56,364 nt of DNA from CAZKXX01 sp964556705 (GTDB lineage Bacteria; Acidobacteriota; Terriglobia; UBA7540), in NCBI GenBank assembly GCA_964556705.1, contig CAZKXX010000010.1, positions 1 through 56,364 on the forward strand. The letters run 5' to 3'. Under the pieces are notes generated by a model, which worked only from the letters and a program-made list of their open reading frames with translations, did not search any database and was not told the origin of the DNA. The position numbers and the translations under genes are program-made. Position 1 is the stretch's first letter, and the number at the start of each line of letters is the position of its first letter. Positions 19,449-28,511 of this stretch are shown here, piece after piece.

Positions 19449-20534
19449 CTACCGCAGTGCGAGCAGGGACATCGTCACAATGAATCCCAGAGCAAAAATC
19501 CCCAGCCCGGTGAAAAATCGCGTCATCCGTCCAAACTCCGCGCGGTAATCGAGAAAGGGAACGAGCGCCCAGACCACGGCGGCCAGCCCGAAGCCGATCA
19601 GGCCCACCAGCTCCCCTTCCAGGACCAGAATCTTCGCGGGAAGCAGCTTGAGCGTTTCGAACATGAACAGGAAATACCATTCGGGACGAATGCCGGCGGG
19701 CGCGGGTGCGAAGGGGTCGGCTTTCGTGCCGAGTTCCCAGGGAAAGATGGCGGCCAGCGCTCCCAGCACGCCCAGCGCCACGTACCAGCCGATGATGTCG
19801 CGCAGAAGGAAATTCGGGAAGAAAGGCATGGACCGCGGCTGCTGGCGCCCCTCCGCGATGGCGCGCTCGACTGAAGGCGGAACGCTCATGCCCAGGTGCT
19901 GGACCAGCAGCAGGTGCATCGCCAGCATGAGCGTCGCCAGCCCGGGCAGAACCGCAACGTGAAATCCGAAAAAGCGCGTGAGCGTCGCCCCCGTCACTTC
20001 TTCGCCGCCTCGCAGGAAAACCATCAGCCAGTTGCCGATGAAGGGGACCGCGGCGGCCATTTCAGTCCCCACCTTGGTGGCGAAGAAGGCGAGTTCATTC
20101 CAGGGCAGCAGGTAGCCGCTGAATCCGAACCCCAGCACGACAAAGAACAGAAGCATGCCGGTAATCCAGGTCAGTTCACGCGGCTTGCGGTAAGCCTTCA
20201 GGAAGTACACGCTGAACATGTGGACGAAGGCGGTGAAGACCATCAGGTTGGCGGCCCAACTGTGCACCGAACGGATGAGCCATCCGAACTCGACCTGCGT
20301 CATGATGTACTGCACGCTTTCGAAGGCTTCGTCGGGCGTCGGGCGGTAATAGAGCAGCAGCAGAATTCCCGTCAGGACCTGAATGACGAAAAGGAACAGC
20401 GTCATGCCGCCGAAGTAGTACCAGACCGTGTGGCGATGCAGGGGCACGGTCTTGTGGCGCAGGAACTCCTCAACTGCCCCGGCGCCGAAGCGCTCGTTGA
20501 GCCAGTCCGTAACTCGCCGCAGGACCCGATGCAT
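19449..20534 (-). CDS. Cytochrome b (b6 and subunit IV in one chain)
   Basis: 361-residue quinol-oxidising membrane subunit with about eight helices. Haem-b ligands are H91 and H105 on one helix and H192 and H207 on another; the 14/15 spacing is the b6-type spacing, whereas mitochondrial-type b has 14/14. The Qo-site motif PEWY is at 284-287, in the part corresponding to subunit IV, so the two b6f-type chains are fused. The gene starts two bases after the Rieske stop and is followed 27 bp later by the nine-haem cytochrome gene. Menaquinol is the expected donor given mqnC in the window. Confidence 0.93.
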   Translation of the reverse strand: MHRVLRRVTDWLNERFGAGAVEEFLRHKTVPLHRHTVWYYFGGMTLFLFVIQVLTGILLLLYYRPTPDEAFESVQYIMTQVEFGWLIRSVHSWAANLMVFTAFVHMFSVYFLKAYRKPRELTWITGMLLFFVVLGFGFSGYLLPWNELAFFATKVGTEMAAAVPFIGNWLMVFLRGGEEVTGATLTRFFGFHVAVLPGLATLMLAMHLLLVQHLGMSVPPSVERAIAEGRQQPRSMPFFPNFLLRDIIGWYVALGVLGALAAIFPWELGTKADPFAPAPAGIRPEWYFLFMFETLKLLPAKILVLEGELVGLIGFGLAAVVWALVPFLDYRAEFGRMTRFFTGLGIFALGFIVTMSLLALR

Positions 20535-20536
20535 GC

Positions 20537-20998
20537 TCAGGCGCTCCGCATGACCACCACGTCCTCACCCTGGACATTCACCTGGAAGGTCTCCAGCGGA
20601 CGCGGCGGAGGTCCGCTCACGTTCCGTCCGTTCAGGTCGAACAAACCGTTGTGACAGGCGCACCAGATCTGGTGAAGGTCCTCACGGAACTGCACCGTGC
20701 AGTTCAGATGCGTGCAGACGGCGGAAAAGGCGCGGTATTCGCCCTCGGCGGTGCGCACCAGAAGGGCAGGGCGCGCGCCGAACTTGAAGATCTTTCCCGA
20801 GTTCGGTTTCAGCTCGTCCAGCTTGGCCGCCACCACTGAGCGGCTCGCCGGCTCGGCGACGGCCGGCGGAAGCATGTAGCGGAACGCGGGATAGAGAAAC
20901 GAGGCGATGGAGGCGAGAACGCCGCTGCCCAGGAGAAAGTTCACCCACCTTCGGCTGAGGCGCGCCCCTTCCGCCTGCGTGGAATCCGAGGCTTCCAT
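20537..20998 (-). CDS. Rieske iron-sulfur protein
   Basis: 153 residues. An N-terminal membrane anchor (about 18-43, FLLGSGVLASIASFLYPAFRY) is preceded by a basic stretch SRRW. The [2Fe-2S] ligands come from C95-T-H97-L-N-C100 and C113-A-C115-H116-N-G; the usual CPCHGS is CACHNG here. RBS AGGAGGT lies six bases before the ATG. It is upstream of and nearly touching the cytochrome b gene, as in bc and b6f operons. Electron transfer from menaquinol to the c-type haems of the complex. Confidence 0.94.
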   Translation of the reverse strand: MEASDSTQAEGARLSRRWVNFLLGSGVLASIASFLYPAFRYMLPPAVAEPASRSVVAAKLDELKPNSGKIFKFGARPALLVRTAEGEYRAFSAVCTHLNCTVQFREDLHQIWCACHNGLFDLNGRNVSGPPPRPLETFQVNVQGEDVVVMRSA

Positions 20999-21106
20999 AG
21001 AGACCTCCTGCGCGACGCGACAGCAGTCAAGAATTGCGTTCCGCCACGATGCCGTTTGTGTTGTGCTTCATCCGGGTCCGGCAGGGTCGCCGGCACCGGC
21101 GCTCCT

Positions 21107-22606
21107 TCATCTCCCTCCGGCCAGGACACGAAGGATTTCGGGGTCCGGGTCCTCCATCGCCAGCAGCGTGTGACAGGAATTGCAGTCCTGGTTGATCGTC
21201 TTCCCGTCGGAAGACACGTGGCTGCCGTCGTGGCAGCGGAAACAGCCGGGGAAGTTCGAGTGGCCCAGGTTATTCGGATAAGTTCCCCAGGTGATGTTCA
21301 TTTGAGGAAAGATGTTGCCGTTGTAGATTTCGAGCACCACGGCGGCCGCCTGCTCAATCTGCGCGCGCTGGGCGTTGAAGACCTGGAAATGGTTCTTCCG
21401 GTAAAAGTCGCGCATCGCCTCGGGGAGTTGTGTCTGGGCCGCGAGTTTGGTGGCGTATTCCCGCTTCAGCAACTCGATCGAGAGTTTCTTGACGGAAGGA
21501 AGAGAAGTGCTGATGCGGCCTCCGGCCAGGGCGCGGTCCACCGCTTCCTCGGGCATGTCGAACGCGTGCGTAGGCCGGTTGTGGCAGTCCATGCAGTCCA
21601 TCTGGCGGCGTTCGCCCCGTGTCAACAAGTCGGGTGTGGGCGGATTCTCCGTGGACGCATATTCGGTGACCGTCCCGTCCTCATTTTCGTAACTCACCCA
21701 GGAAATCACCTGCCGCTGCGGGTCGGCGGCGATGTAGGTCGCGACGCCGAGATGCCGCCCGTGGATTCCCACCAGCTCCTGGTTGGGGTTGACGCCCCCG
21801 ATGTGCATGAGCATCACGGTCTTCATCGGCGTATTCTGCTCGTCGTCGGCAAACTTGGTCTTGACGACGAACCGGTCGCCGGTGAATTTCTCCGGCCAGT
21901 GGCACTGCTCGCAGGTGTCGCGCGCGGGGCGCAGGTTGGCGATCGGAGTCGGAATCGGGCGCGGGTAGAGGTTGAAAGTCACAGCGACAACCTGATAGCT
22001 GCCTGAGAGCTTGGAGCGCACAAACCACGGCGCTCCCGGGCCGATGTGGCATTCCACGCAGGCGACGCGTGAGTGAGGCGAGCGCTGGTACGCGGTGAAT
22101 TCGGGTTCCATCACCGAGTGGCACGTCTGGCCGCAGAACTGCACCGACTCCATGTACACCGTTCCACGGTAGCTCGCCATGGCGAAGATGGGGATGTTGA
22201 TCGCCGTCATCACCGCGACGAACAGCGCGGTCCGGCGGACCTCGCGGAGGGAAAAGTCCACCCGCGGATACTCCACGGGCAGAATCCCCAAGCGCCGCTC
22301 GCGGCGGAACTCGCGGAGAATTCCGATGGGGATCAGCACCAGTCCCAGGACGAAGAATGCGGGAAGGATCAGAAAGATGAGGATGCCGGCGTAGGGATTC
22401 GGTGAGAAACCGAAGGCCTGAAAAGCATAGGCGATGATCAGTGTGACAGCCGCCGTGGTGGTGACCACCACGCCCAGGCGACTGATGAGATTGTGGCTGA
22501 GAAGGTAGATGGCTGGCCGCGAAAGGTGCGTCAGCCCATCCCAGACTTTTCTCAGGCCCTCGCCGGCGTTCGCGGAGGGCGCCGGGTTCTGGTTCTGCTC
22601 AGTCAA
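21107..22606 (-). CDS. Membrane multihaem cytochrome c, NapC/NirT-like (six haems)
   Basis: About 499 residues with three hydrophobic helices in the first 150 residues (the first two around a cytoplasmic domain of unknown role, the third just before the haems). It then has one CGQTCH (CX3CH, the NapC/NirT first-haem form) followed by CVECH, CEQCH, CMDCH, CFRCH and CNSCH. A TTG at 22606 with GGGAGAG about eight bases upstream is chosen as start; the longer in-frame ATG version adds an implausible Arg/Ser-rich leader. Located 108 bp upstream of the Rieske gene, so probably the quinol-side or exit cytochrome of the same complex. Role inferred from context. Confidence 0.85.
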   Translation of the reverse strand: MTEQNQNPAPSANAGEGLRKVWDGLTHLSRPAIYLLSHNLISRLGVVVTTTAAVTLIIAYAFQAFGFSPNPYAGILIFLILPAFFVLGLVLIPIGILREFRRERRLGILPVEYPRVDFSLREVRRTALFVAVMTAINIPIFAMASYRGTVYMESVQFCGQTCHSVMEPEFTAYQRSPHSRVACVECHIGPGAPWFVRSKLSGSYQVVAVTFNLYPRPIPTPIANLRPARDTCEQCHWPEKFTGDRFVVKTKFADDEQNTPMKTVMLMHIGGVNPNQELVGIHGRHLGVATYIAADPQRQVISWVSYENEDGTVTEYASTENPPTPDLLTRGERRQMDCMDCHNRPTHAFDMPEEAVDRALAGGRISTSLPSVKKLSIELLKREYATKLAAQTQLPEAMRDFYRKNHFQVFNAQRAQIEQAAAVVLEIYNGNIFPQMNITWGTYPNNLGHSNFPGCFRCHDGSHVSSDGKTINQDCNSCHTLLAMEDPDPEILRVLAGGR

Positions 22607-22779
22607 ACTCTCTCTCTCCCTGCGACGGAGTGGACGGCGCGACCGGTGAGCCGCTTCGCACTCGGGAAGCGGAGAAGACGACGAGCTTGACCGGGCTCGC
22701 CGAAACAAAATTAGCAGCCATCAATGCAACGCGCAACCCGAAATCGGCACCGACCCCGGCGGGTTGGCGGGTCATGCGG

Positions 22780-22989
22780 TCACTTCTTCTCGGCGGCCTT
22801 GTAGCCCTCGAGCGTCTTGTGCTCGGCGTAGTACTTCCCGGCATCAGTCAGCTCTTTGAACTTACCGGCGGGATGGCAAACCGTGCACTTCTGCCCCTCT
22901 CTCTTGGCGAATTCGGGTTTGCTCATGCCGAGCGAAGCCGCCACCAGAAGCGCAACAGCCACAAGGACGAAAACCCGGACAACTTTCAT
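22780..22989 (-). CDS. Small monohaem cytochrome c
   Basis: 69 residues: signal peptide or N-terminal anchor (VVRVFVLVAVALLVAASLG), then a single CTVCH haem site at about 35-39 and a Lys-rich tail (KTLEGYKAAEKK). The ATG has AAGGAGG upstream. First gene of the minus-strand cytochrome cluster; it is probably a mobile or membrane-tethered electron carrier for the complex. No Met axial ligand C-terminal to the haem is visible, so the axial ligand could be the single His in YYAEHK. Confidence 0.85.
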   Translation of the reverse strand: MKVVRVFVLVAVALLVAASLGMSKPEFAKREGQKCTVCHPAGKFKELTDAGKYYAEHKTLEGYKAAEKK

Positions 22990-23477
22990 GCTGGTTCCTC
23001 CTTGCTATCGGGGCGGACTTTCTGCCGCTCCGCCAGCTCCAGGCGAAAACAGACAGCATGCCGGTTACCAACGGTCCCAGACGTTCAATTTCACAACGCT
23101 CCTGCCTTGGGCGGGTTAGCGATTCCGCCTTTCTTACCTCTTCACACCCATCCTCTGCTTGCGCGAAAAGCCAGCAGGTTTTGCGAGAAAAGCCGCAACA
23201 TTTAGCGTCAGTTCCGAATGTCAGACATGTTGTCCGTTCCGATCAGCCCCGCACCTTCCAGCGAGCGCTCGATTGGGCCCCTTCGGACCCTCCCAGGAAA
23301 CCTACTCCCGTGTTTTCTGTGCCCGATATGGCACGGGAGTTGCCCTTTGCAAGGACGGAGCGGGCTCGGAAAGTGTCCTCGCTCCGCGTCCTCGCGGCGT
23401 CCGGAGTCGCACACCGCGCGGACCATCTTTCGACGGGAGGGCTCAGCCGTCCGTCGCGCCGGTTCGAGCAGCCACGT
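22990..23477. other. 488-bp divergent intergenic region
   Basis: Separates the cytochrome cluster from the universal stress gene. No protein-like frame fits. It holds a pair of 14-bp near-identical direct repeats at 23159-23194 (listed separately). No convincing -35/-10 pair was found for either flanking gene. Confidence 0.4.
23159..23194. promoter_or_regulatory. Two 14-bp direct repeats, 22-bp period
   Basis: TTGCGCGAAAAGCC (23159-23172) and TTGCGAGAAAAGCC (23181-23194) differ at one base and are in helical phase (22 bp, two turns). Placement between two divergent units makes an operator for a dimeric or side-by-side binding regulator possible. Confidence 0.35.
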
Positions 23478-24365
23478 ATGATTCGCATCGAGCGCATCCT
23501 TTGCCCGCTGGACTTTTCGGAGTTTTCCGAGAGGGCCTTCGACTACGCCCAGTCGCTCGCCCGGCACTACCGCGCCCGGCTGACGCTCTCGCACGTCATC
23601 CCCTGCCTGTTCGACTCGACCTATCCGGCGTTCTCCTACCCCGAAATGATCAATGACGTCGTGCGCGATCTGCGGACCCACGCCCGCAAGCAGATCGAAG
23701 AATTCGCCCGTCAGCGCACGCGCAACGGGTTCGCGCAGGACATTGCCGTGTGCGAGGGCGCCGTAACGGATTCCATCCTGGCCTGCGCCCGGGAGCACGC
23801 GGCCGACCTCATCGTCATGGGCACGCACGGCCGCCACGGCTTCGACCGTTTGCTGCTCGGGTCGGTGACCGAAAAAGTGCTTCGCAAGTCTTCCTGCCCG
23901 GTCCTGGCGGTGCGCAAGCCGGCTCACGATTTCATTGAACCCTTCCAGCCCGGCGACCCGGTCCGGCTGCACAAGGTTCTTCTCGCCACGGACTTCTCCC
24001 GCCATTCCGAGCGCGCGCTGGACTACGCCTTGTCGCTCCAGGAGGAATACCAGGCCGAGCTGACGCTCATCCATGTGGTGGAGGAATTTCCGCACGCGTG
24101 GGACCTTTCGGCGGTGACGGGCGACGTCGCGCAGCGGCTGGAAGAGGCGATCCCCGCCCGCGCCCGCGATTCCGGCCTCGTCCGCTCTCGTATTCGCGTC
24201 GGGAGGCCCTACCAGGAGATCGTTCGCTTCAGCCTCGAGAACGCCATTGACCTCATCGTGCTCGGGGTGCGCGGGAGGAACGCGCTCAATCTGGCGATTT
24301 TCGGCTCCGTCGCCCAGCGCGTGCTCCAGCAGGCGCCCTGTCCCGTCCTCGCCGTGCATCTCTGA
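23478..24365 (+). CDS. Tandem universal stress protein (two UspA domains)
   Basis: 295 residues made of two UspA domains, about 1-148 and 155-295. Both have the ATP-type signature G-x2-G-x9-G-S: GTHGRHGFDRLLLGS followed by SCPVLAV in the first, and GVRGRNALNLAIFGS followed by PCPVLAVHL in the second. The ATG at 23478 begins the conserved MIRIERILCPLDFSEFSE; the longer open frame upstream is non-conserved in character. Divergent from the respiratory cluster; Usp proteins often accompany energy-limited or stress responses. No clear Shine-Dalgarno sequence precedes this start. Confidence 0.92.
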   Translation: MIRIERILCPLDFSEFSERAFDYAQSLARHYRARLTLSHVIPCLFDSTYPAFSYPEMINDVVRDLRTHARKQIEEFARQRTRNGFAQDIAVCEGAVTDSILACAREHAADLIVMGTHGRHGFDRLLLGSVTEKVLRKSSCPVLAVRKPAHDFIEPFQPGDPVRLHKVLLATDFSRHSERALDYALSLQEEYQAELTLIHVVEEFPHAWDLSAVTGDVAQRLEEAIPARARDSGLVRSRIRVGRPYQEIVRFSLENAIDLIVLGVRGRNALNLAIFGSVAQRVLQQAPCPVLAVHL

Positions 24366-24387
24366 AAGCCCGCCCCGCGAGGCCCCC

Positions 24388-25134
24388 TCAATCCTTCTCT
24401 TCGAGTTCGTCGGCGAAGACTTTGTAGCCGGGGTTGGGTGGAAACAGCTCGGCCAGAAGGTTCATGCGGCGCCGCAGGGGGGCGAGCGGCAGATGCTCGG
24501 GGCCGGTGCGAATCTGCACGTCGTGCCACAGCCCGTGCAGGTACTCGGCCACGGTGCTGGCGAAGGCCGCGTCGCGGTAGCGGCGGAAGCGCTCGCGACT
24601 CATCCGCCGCGGGCCGGAGGAGAGCAGCGGCTGCTTGGCGGCCAGCGTCTCCTCGTCAATTTCTCCCGAAACGCCGGCGCGCAGTTCGTCTTCCAGGAGG
24701 CGGGAGAACCGGCCGAGCTCCGCATCGCTCAGCCGCACTCGAAGCAGTTCGCCCACGCTGGCCAGGAACTCGAACCCCGTATCGTGCGCGTCCAGCTCGC
24801 GGCAGGTGAGGACGATGGTAATCCGCTCCTCGCCCTCCAGCCAGACCGCCGTGTGACTCTCGCCGGCTGGCTTGACGAAGGAAACGAGGTCGCCCTCTTC
24901 CGAGCAGGCCACGAAGGGAACGATGAGTACGCGGACCTTGCCCAGGCGCTCCGCGATCGCTGCCGGCACGGCCTGCGCCGGATCGCGCACCATCATCCGC
25001 TCCTCGGCGGGAGTGAGGGAAACCGCGGAATGAAGTTCCCAGCCGTGCGCCAGGCGCGAGAGCGGCACGAACGTCCCGCGCACGTAATCCACAACCGGAA
25101 TTTCTTCCCGCTTGGTGGTGGAGAAATCGCCCAC
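24388..25134 (-). CDS. Conserved-looking protein of unknown function
   Basis: 248 residues, soluble, acidic, no signal peptide or membrane helix. Features: VDYVRGTFVPLSRLAHGWEL near the start, a beta-rich centre, an Asp/Glu-rich helical stretch (LSDAELGRFSRLLEDELRAG) and a hydrophobic C-terminal part ending ELFPPNPGYKVFADELEEKD. The GTG start has GGAAGG upstream. It converges on the usp gene (23 bp between stops) and lies downstream of the TPR gene. No family recognised. Confidence 0.7.
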   Translation of the reverse strand: MGDFSTTKREEIPVVDYVRGTFVPLSRLAHGWELHSAVSLTPAEERMMVRDPAQAVPAAIAERLGKVRVLIVPFVACSEEGDLVSFVKPAGESHTAVWLEGEERITIVLTCRELDAHDTGFEFLASVGELLRVRLSDAELGRFSRLLEDELRAGVSGEIDEETLAAKQPLLSSGPRRMSRERFRRYRDAAFASTVAEYLHGLWHDVQIRTGPEHLPLAPLRRRMNLLAELFPPNPGYKVFADELEEKD

Positions 25135-25233
25135 GATGGCCCTTCCGTTTTCCGCGAGGGATCCTTCGCCTTCATTTTCCGCAATGTGGGGATGCGTGTC
25201 CAGCGGTGTGGGAGAGAATTCTTCCGCGGGCGC

Positions 25234-26340
25234 TCACTCTTGCTCGACCGGCCCACTTTCCGGCGGCGGCTCGGGCTCTGGTGAGGTGGCGGTCTCGGCG
25301 GGCGGCCGGCGAAGGACTCCTGAAAACTCAATTTCCGTCATCCGCCGGCGAATCGCCTCGGAGTAGCGCCCCATGGGGTCCGCGATCAGGGAGGCTTCCA
25401 ATTGCTCGTAAGCGCGACGGTAGGCGCCTTGCTTGAGATAGACGTCCGCCAGGCGCGCGTGGACGTCTGCGGGTCGGTCCGGATGGAGGGAGAGCGCGCG
25501 AAGATAGTGTTCTTCGGCTTTGGCGTAGCGGTTCTGCCCGTACTGGCAGACGCCCATCTGATAGTGCAGCCGCCAGGCGCTCGGGGCGCGGCGCAATCCC
25601 TCGAGCAGAACCTGTTCGCTTTCCGCGTAGCGCTGCTGCGAATTGAAAATCATTCCGAGCAGAGCGTAGGCGGCGTGGTAATCGGGGTCGCATTCGAGAG
25701 ACTTGCGCAGCGCGGTCTCGGCCGGGTCGGCCAGGTTCTGTCCGGCGAGCGCCATGGCGAGATCGGTCTGGGCCCGCGCGTAGCACGGGTATTCGCCGAC
25801 GGCTTCTTCGAAGTGGTTTTGAGCCTTCGAGTACTCGCCCTGTTCGAGCGCCCGCCGCCCTTTCTTGTACGCATCCCGGGCCTTGCGCGAGGCCGCATGG
25901 TCGGTCAAGGCGGGAGCTTCGGCGTTGGTGCGGGGGTCCTTCTCTTCCGGGACGAGCTCGACACGGATGAATTGCCTGGCCTTTTTCCACCGCAGGTCGA
26001 GCGGGAGACGGACCGTCTCGTAGCCGGCGGCCATTACCACCAGCCAGACCTCCGACGGCGGGATCGGCAGAAACTCGAACTCGCCGTCAGAGTCGGCAAA
26101 CTTCTCATGGAGCGCCAGGCGGTTGTCCGCCTCGATCCGGACAGTGATTCCCACGTGCAGCGGTTTGCCGTCTTGAGTGCGAACCCGCCCCGCGACGACC
26201 ACTTGTCCCCCTCCCTGTGCGGCAGCGCGAGCACGCTCCCCGATTTCCCCTTGCAGTCCTAGAGCGCAATCGGGAGCGCACACGGCCGTGAGAATGAAGA
26301 AGGAAGAGAGCCCGACAAAAACTGGGAAGCGAGGCTGCAT
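25234..26340 (-). CDS. Exported TPR protein with carboxypeptidase-regulatory-like domain
   Basis: 368 residues. A signal peptide (residues 1-29, FFILTAVCAPDCALG) is followed by a carboxypeptidase-regulatory-like or PEGA-like beta domain (about 45-130: GRVRTQDGKPLHVGITVRI, then FEFLPIPPSEVWLVVMAAGY). About five tetratricopeptide repeats then run from 155 to 340 (for example DPDYHAAYALLGMIFNSQQR), ending in a Pro/Glu-rich tail. RBS GGGAGGTGA precedes the ATG. Such proteins are periplasmic scaffolds; no partner is indicated by the neighbours. Confidence 0.85.
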   Translation of the reverse strand: MQPRFPVFVGLSSFFILTAVCAPDCALGLQGEIGERARAAAQGGGQVVVAGRVRTQDGKPLHVGITVRIEADNRLALHEKFADSDGEFEFLPIPPSEVWLVVMAAGYETVRLPLDLRWKKARQFIRVELVPEEKDPRTNAEAPALTDHAASRKARDAYKKGRRALEQGEYSKAQNHFEEAVGEYPCYARAQTDLAMALAGQNLADPAETALRKSLECDPDYHAAYALLGMIFNSQQRYAESEQVLLEGLRRAPSAWRLHYQMGVCQYGQNRYAKAEEHYLRALSLHPDRPADVHARLADVYLKQGAYRRAYEQLEASLIADPMGRYSEAIRRRMTEIEFSGVLRRPPAETATSPEPEPPPESGPVEQE

Positions 26341-26413
26341 CGGTCACCTCCCGAGTGCCCGCTAAGCGCGGCGTGAAATTTCGTCCGGAGTCCGCCCTGG
26401 GTCTGCTCAAAGA

Positions 26414-27832
26414 CTAGACCCCGCTGTCCGCCGTGTCAACGGGTGGGCGAGTTTTTTCCGTCGCGTAACCGTAAAGCTCGCCGCCGAGCACGCGGCCGAT
26501 GCGGACTTGCAGCATCCGGTTCGGCGGCGCGTCCGATTCCGGGAGGAGCACGGTCAGATAATTTGAGCTCAAGGCCACGCGCGCTCTCTCGCGCCGCTGG
26601 TCGAGCGTGACGACGGAAAGCTCCCGGCCCGCCTGCGCGGTGAGAAACGCGCGCCGCTTCTGCGCCACGACGGCGCGCAGTTCGTTGGCGCGCTCGCGCG
26701 CCACGCGGCCGTTCACCTGTGCGGGCGCCGAGGCCGCCGGTGTTCCCGGTCGCGCCGAGTAGGGAAAGATGTGCAGATAAGTGAAGGGAAGCGACTCGAT
26801 GAAATTGAGTGACGCCCGGTGGTCCTCCGCGGTCTCGCCCGGAAAGCCCACCATCACGTCGGCGCCGAGCGCGGCGTTCGGCATCGCCTCGCGGATGCCC
26901 AGCGCCCGCTCGGCGTACTGCCCCGCCCAGTAGCGCCGGTTCATGGCGCGCAGGATGCGGTCCGAACCGCTTTGCAGCGGCACGTGGAAGTGCTCAGCCA
27001 GGCGTGGCTCACTGGCCACCCGGCGGATGAGCGCCGGCGTCACGTCCATCGGCTCGATCGAGCTGATGCGCAGCCGCGGAATCGAAGTCTCGGCCAGGAT
27101 CCGCTCGACGAGTCCGAGAAAGGTGATCGTGCGTCCCAGGTCGCGCCCGTAACTGCCCAGGTTGATTCCCGAAAGGACGATTTCCTGATAGCCCCGCGCC
27201 TCGAGGTCGCGCACGGCCTGGATGACTTGTTCCGGCGGCAGGCTTCGGCTCGGGCCGCGCACTTCGGGAATAATGCAGAACGAGCAGCGCGCGTTGCACC
27301 CGTCCTGCACCTTCAGCGTCGGCCGCGTGTGGTCGTCGGCGAAAACGGGAGCGAAGTGGAACTCGCCGGCGATGCGCCCGACCAGGATACGCGCCCGGCG
27401 ACCGGAAGTCTCTTCGGCCTCGAACGCGTCAGCGGCGAGCGCGCCGGAAATCTGAACGAGCCGCTCGCCGGTTGCGGCCGTCGGCGCCAGCCGCGCTTCC
27501 GCCCCCAGTAATTCCGCCAGCAGGTGCCGGTGCGAGTTGCCGGCCACGCACGTCACGCCTTCGAGCTGCGCGATTTCTTCCGGCGCGCGCTGCGCGTAAC
27601 ACCCCGTCACCACAATCCGGCACGCAGGGTTGGCGCGGCGAATGCGGCGCACCACCTGGCGGACTTCCGCGTCCGCCGCCGCCGTCACCGTGCAGGTGTT
27701 GAGCACGGCGTAGTGGCTCTCGGCGGCGCTCGGCGCCTCTTCGAGTCCGGCTTCGAGGAGTTGCCGCTTCAGGGCCCAGCCGTCGGCCTGGCTCGCGCGG
27801 CAGCCGAAATTGATGAGGTGGAACGTGCTCAT
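26414..27832 (-). CDS. mtaB: tRNA (N6-threonylcarbamoyladenosine-2-methylthio) methylthiotransferase
   Basis: 472-residue radical SAM enzyme that adds a methylthio group to t6A37 of tRNA. The N-terminal UPF0004 domain has three Cys (C12 in FGCRASQAD, one in LNTCTVTAAAD, one in VTGCYAQ) for the auxiliary cluster, the radical SAM domain has CNARCSFC, and a TRAM-like C-terminal part is present. The NTCTVTAAAD and DGCNARCSFCIIPxVRG pattern is MtaB rather than MiaB or RimO. Its substrate t6A is made by Sua5 and TsaB, both in this window but not adjacent. No Shine-Dalgarno sequence is seen before the ATG; a TAAAAT lies 13-18 bases upstream, so a very short leader is possible. Confidence 0.92.
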   Translation of the reverse strand: MSTFHLINFGCRASQADGWALKRQLLEAGLEEAPSAAESHYAVLNTCTVTAAADAEVRQVVRRIRRANPACRIVVTGCYAQRAPEEIAQLEGVTCVAGNSHRHLLAELLGAEARLAPTAATGERLVQISGALAADAFEAEETSGRRARILVGRIAGEFHFAPVFADDHTRPTLKVQDGCNARCSFCIIPEVRGPSRSLPPEQVIQAVRDLEARGYQEIVLSGINLGSYGRDLGRTITFLGLVERILAETSIPRLRISSIEPMDVTPALIRRVASEPRLAEHFHVPLQSGSDRILRAMNRRYWAGQYAERALGIREAMPNAALGADVMVGFPGETAEDHRASLNFIESLPFTYLHIFPYSARPGTPAASAPAQVNGRVARERANELRAVVAQKRRAFLTAQAGRELSVVTLDQRRERARVALSSNYLTVLLPESDAPPNRMLQVRIGRVLGGELYGYATEKTRPPVDTADSGV

Positions 27833-28310
27833 GGCCGAAGGACCATTTTAGCCTGATCGGGATCGGCATGTTGAGAGCGAGAGGGGAAACGAAACGTAAG
27901 GGGGCGGAGCCTCGAAGGCCGGTCGTCATCAAGATTCGCGACGAGGAACTCCTGATTGTGTCCGCATCTTATTGATTCACAAAGACTTATCGCGAGCTTG
28001 AGTGTGAATGTAAGTTCTTTAGAATCATAAGTTTGGCGGCTTCGGGGGCCTCCCTTTTTCCGGCCCTTTGTTTTCAACAGGATGATGGCTTAGCTAAGTA
28101 ATTTTCCTGCTCCAGCCGCGTTAATGCTTGCGCGCGCGATGCGGCCGGCGAATCAACAAGGCCACGCGCATGCGGCTTCCTTAGCGACTCAGACACTCAT
28201 CCTCCCAGCCCCCACCCGAGACGCCGCTCTGTTCTGGAGGCCATTTCACAACTGTTCTAGCCTATCATAATCGCCCTGAAATGTCAGACACTCCGTGTTT
28301 TGAAAGAAAC

Positions 28311-28343
28311 TCACCGCCGAGACGCCGAGGACGCAGAGAAGAA
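28311..28343. repeat. Intergenic repeat, CACCGAGAC type (copy 1)
   Basis: CACCGCCGAGACGCCGAGG followed by ACGCAGAGAAGA. It resembles the segment at 41161-41193 (AGACACCGAGGCACAAAGAA). Sequences of this kind are seen between genes of many environmental bacteria. Confidence 0.5.
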
Positions 28344-28511
28344 GACTCGAGCGCGGGTGCTCGGCACTCCCGCGCGAATCCTCGAGTGTTTCAGCCCTCT
28401 TCCCGGGGGAAAGGGCTGAGGACAACCTTTGGGAAGGTAACTCCAACTGCCTCGCCTTCGCAGCGAGGAAGCAGGACAAGGCAAGCTCAGTCGGAAGACT
28501 GCCGCCACCCG

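Noticed and set aside
23217..28290. Shared 11-mer AATGTCAGACA at 23217-23227 and 28280-28290
   Set aside because: An 11-base match is expected many times by chance in 56 kb and the flanks do not align.
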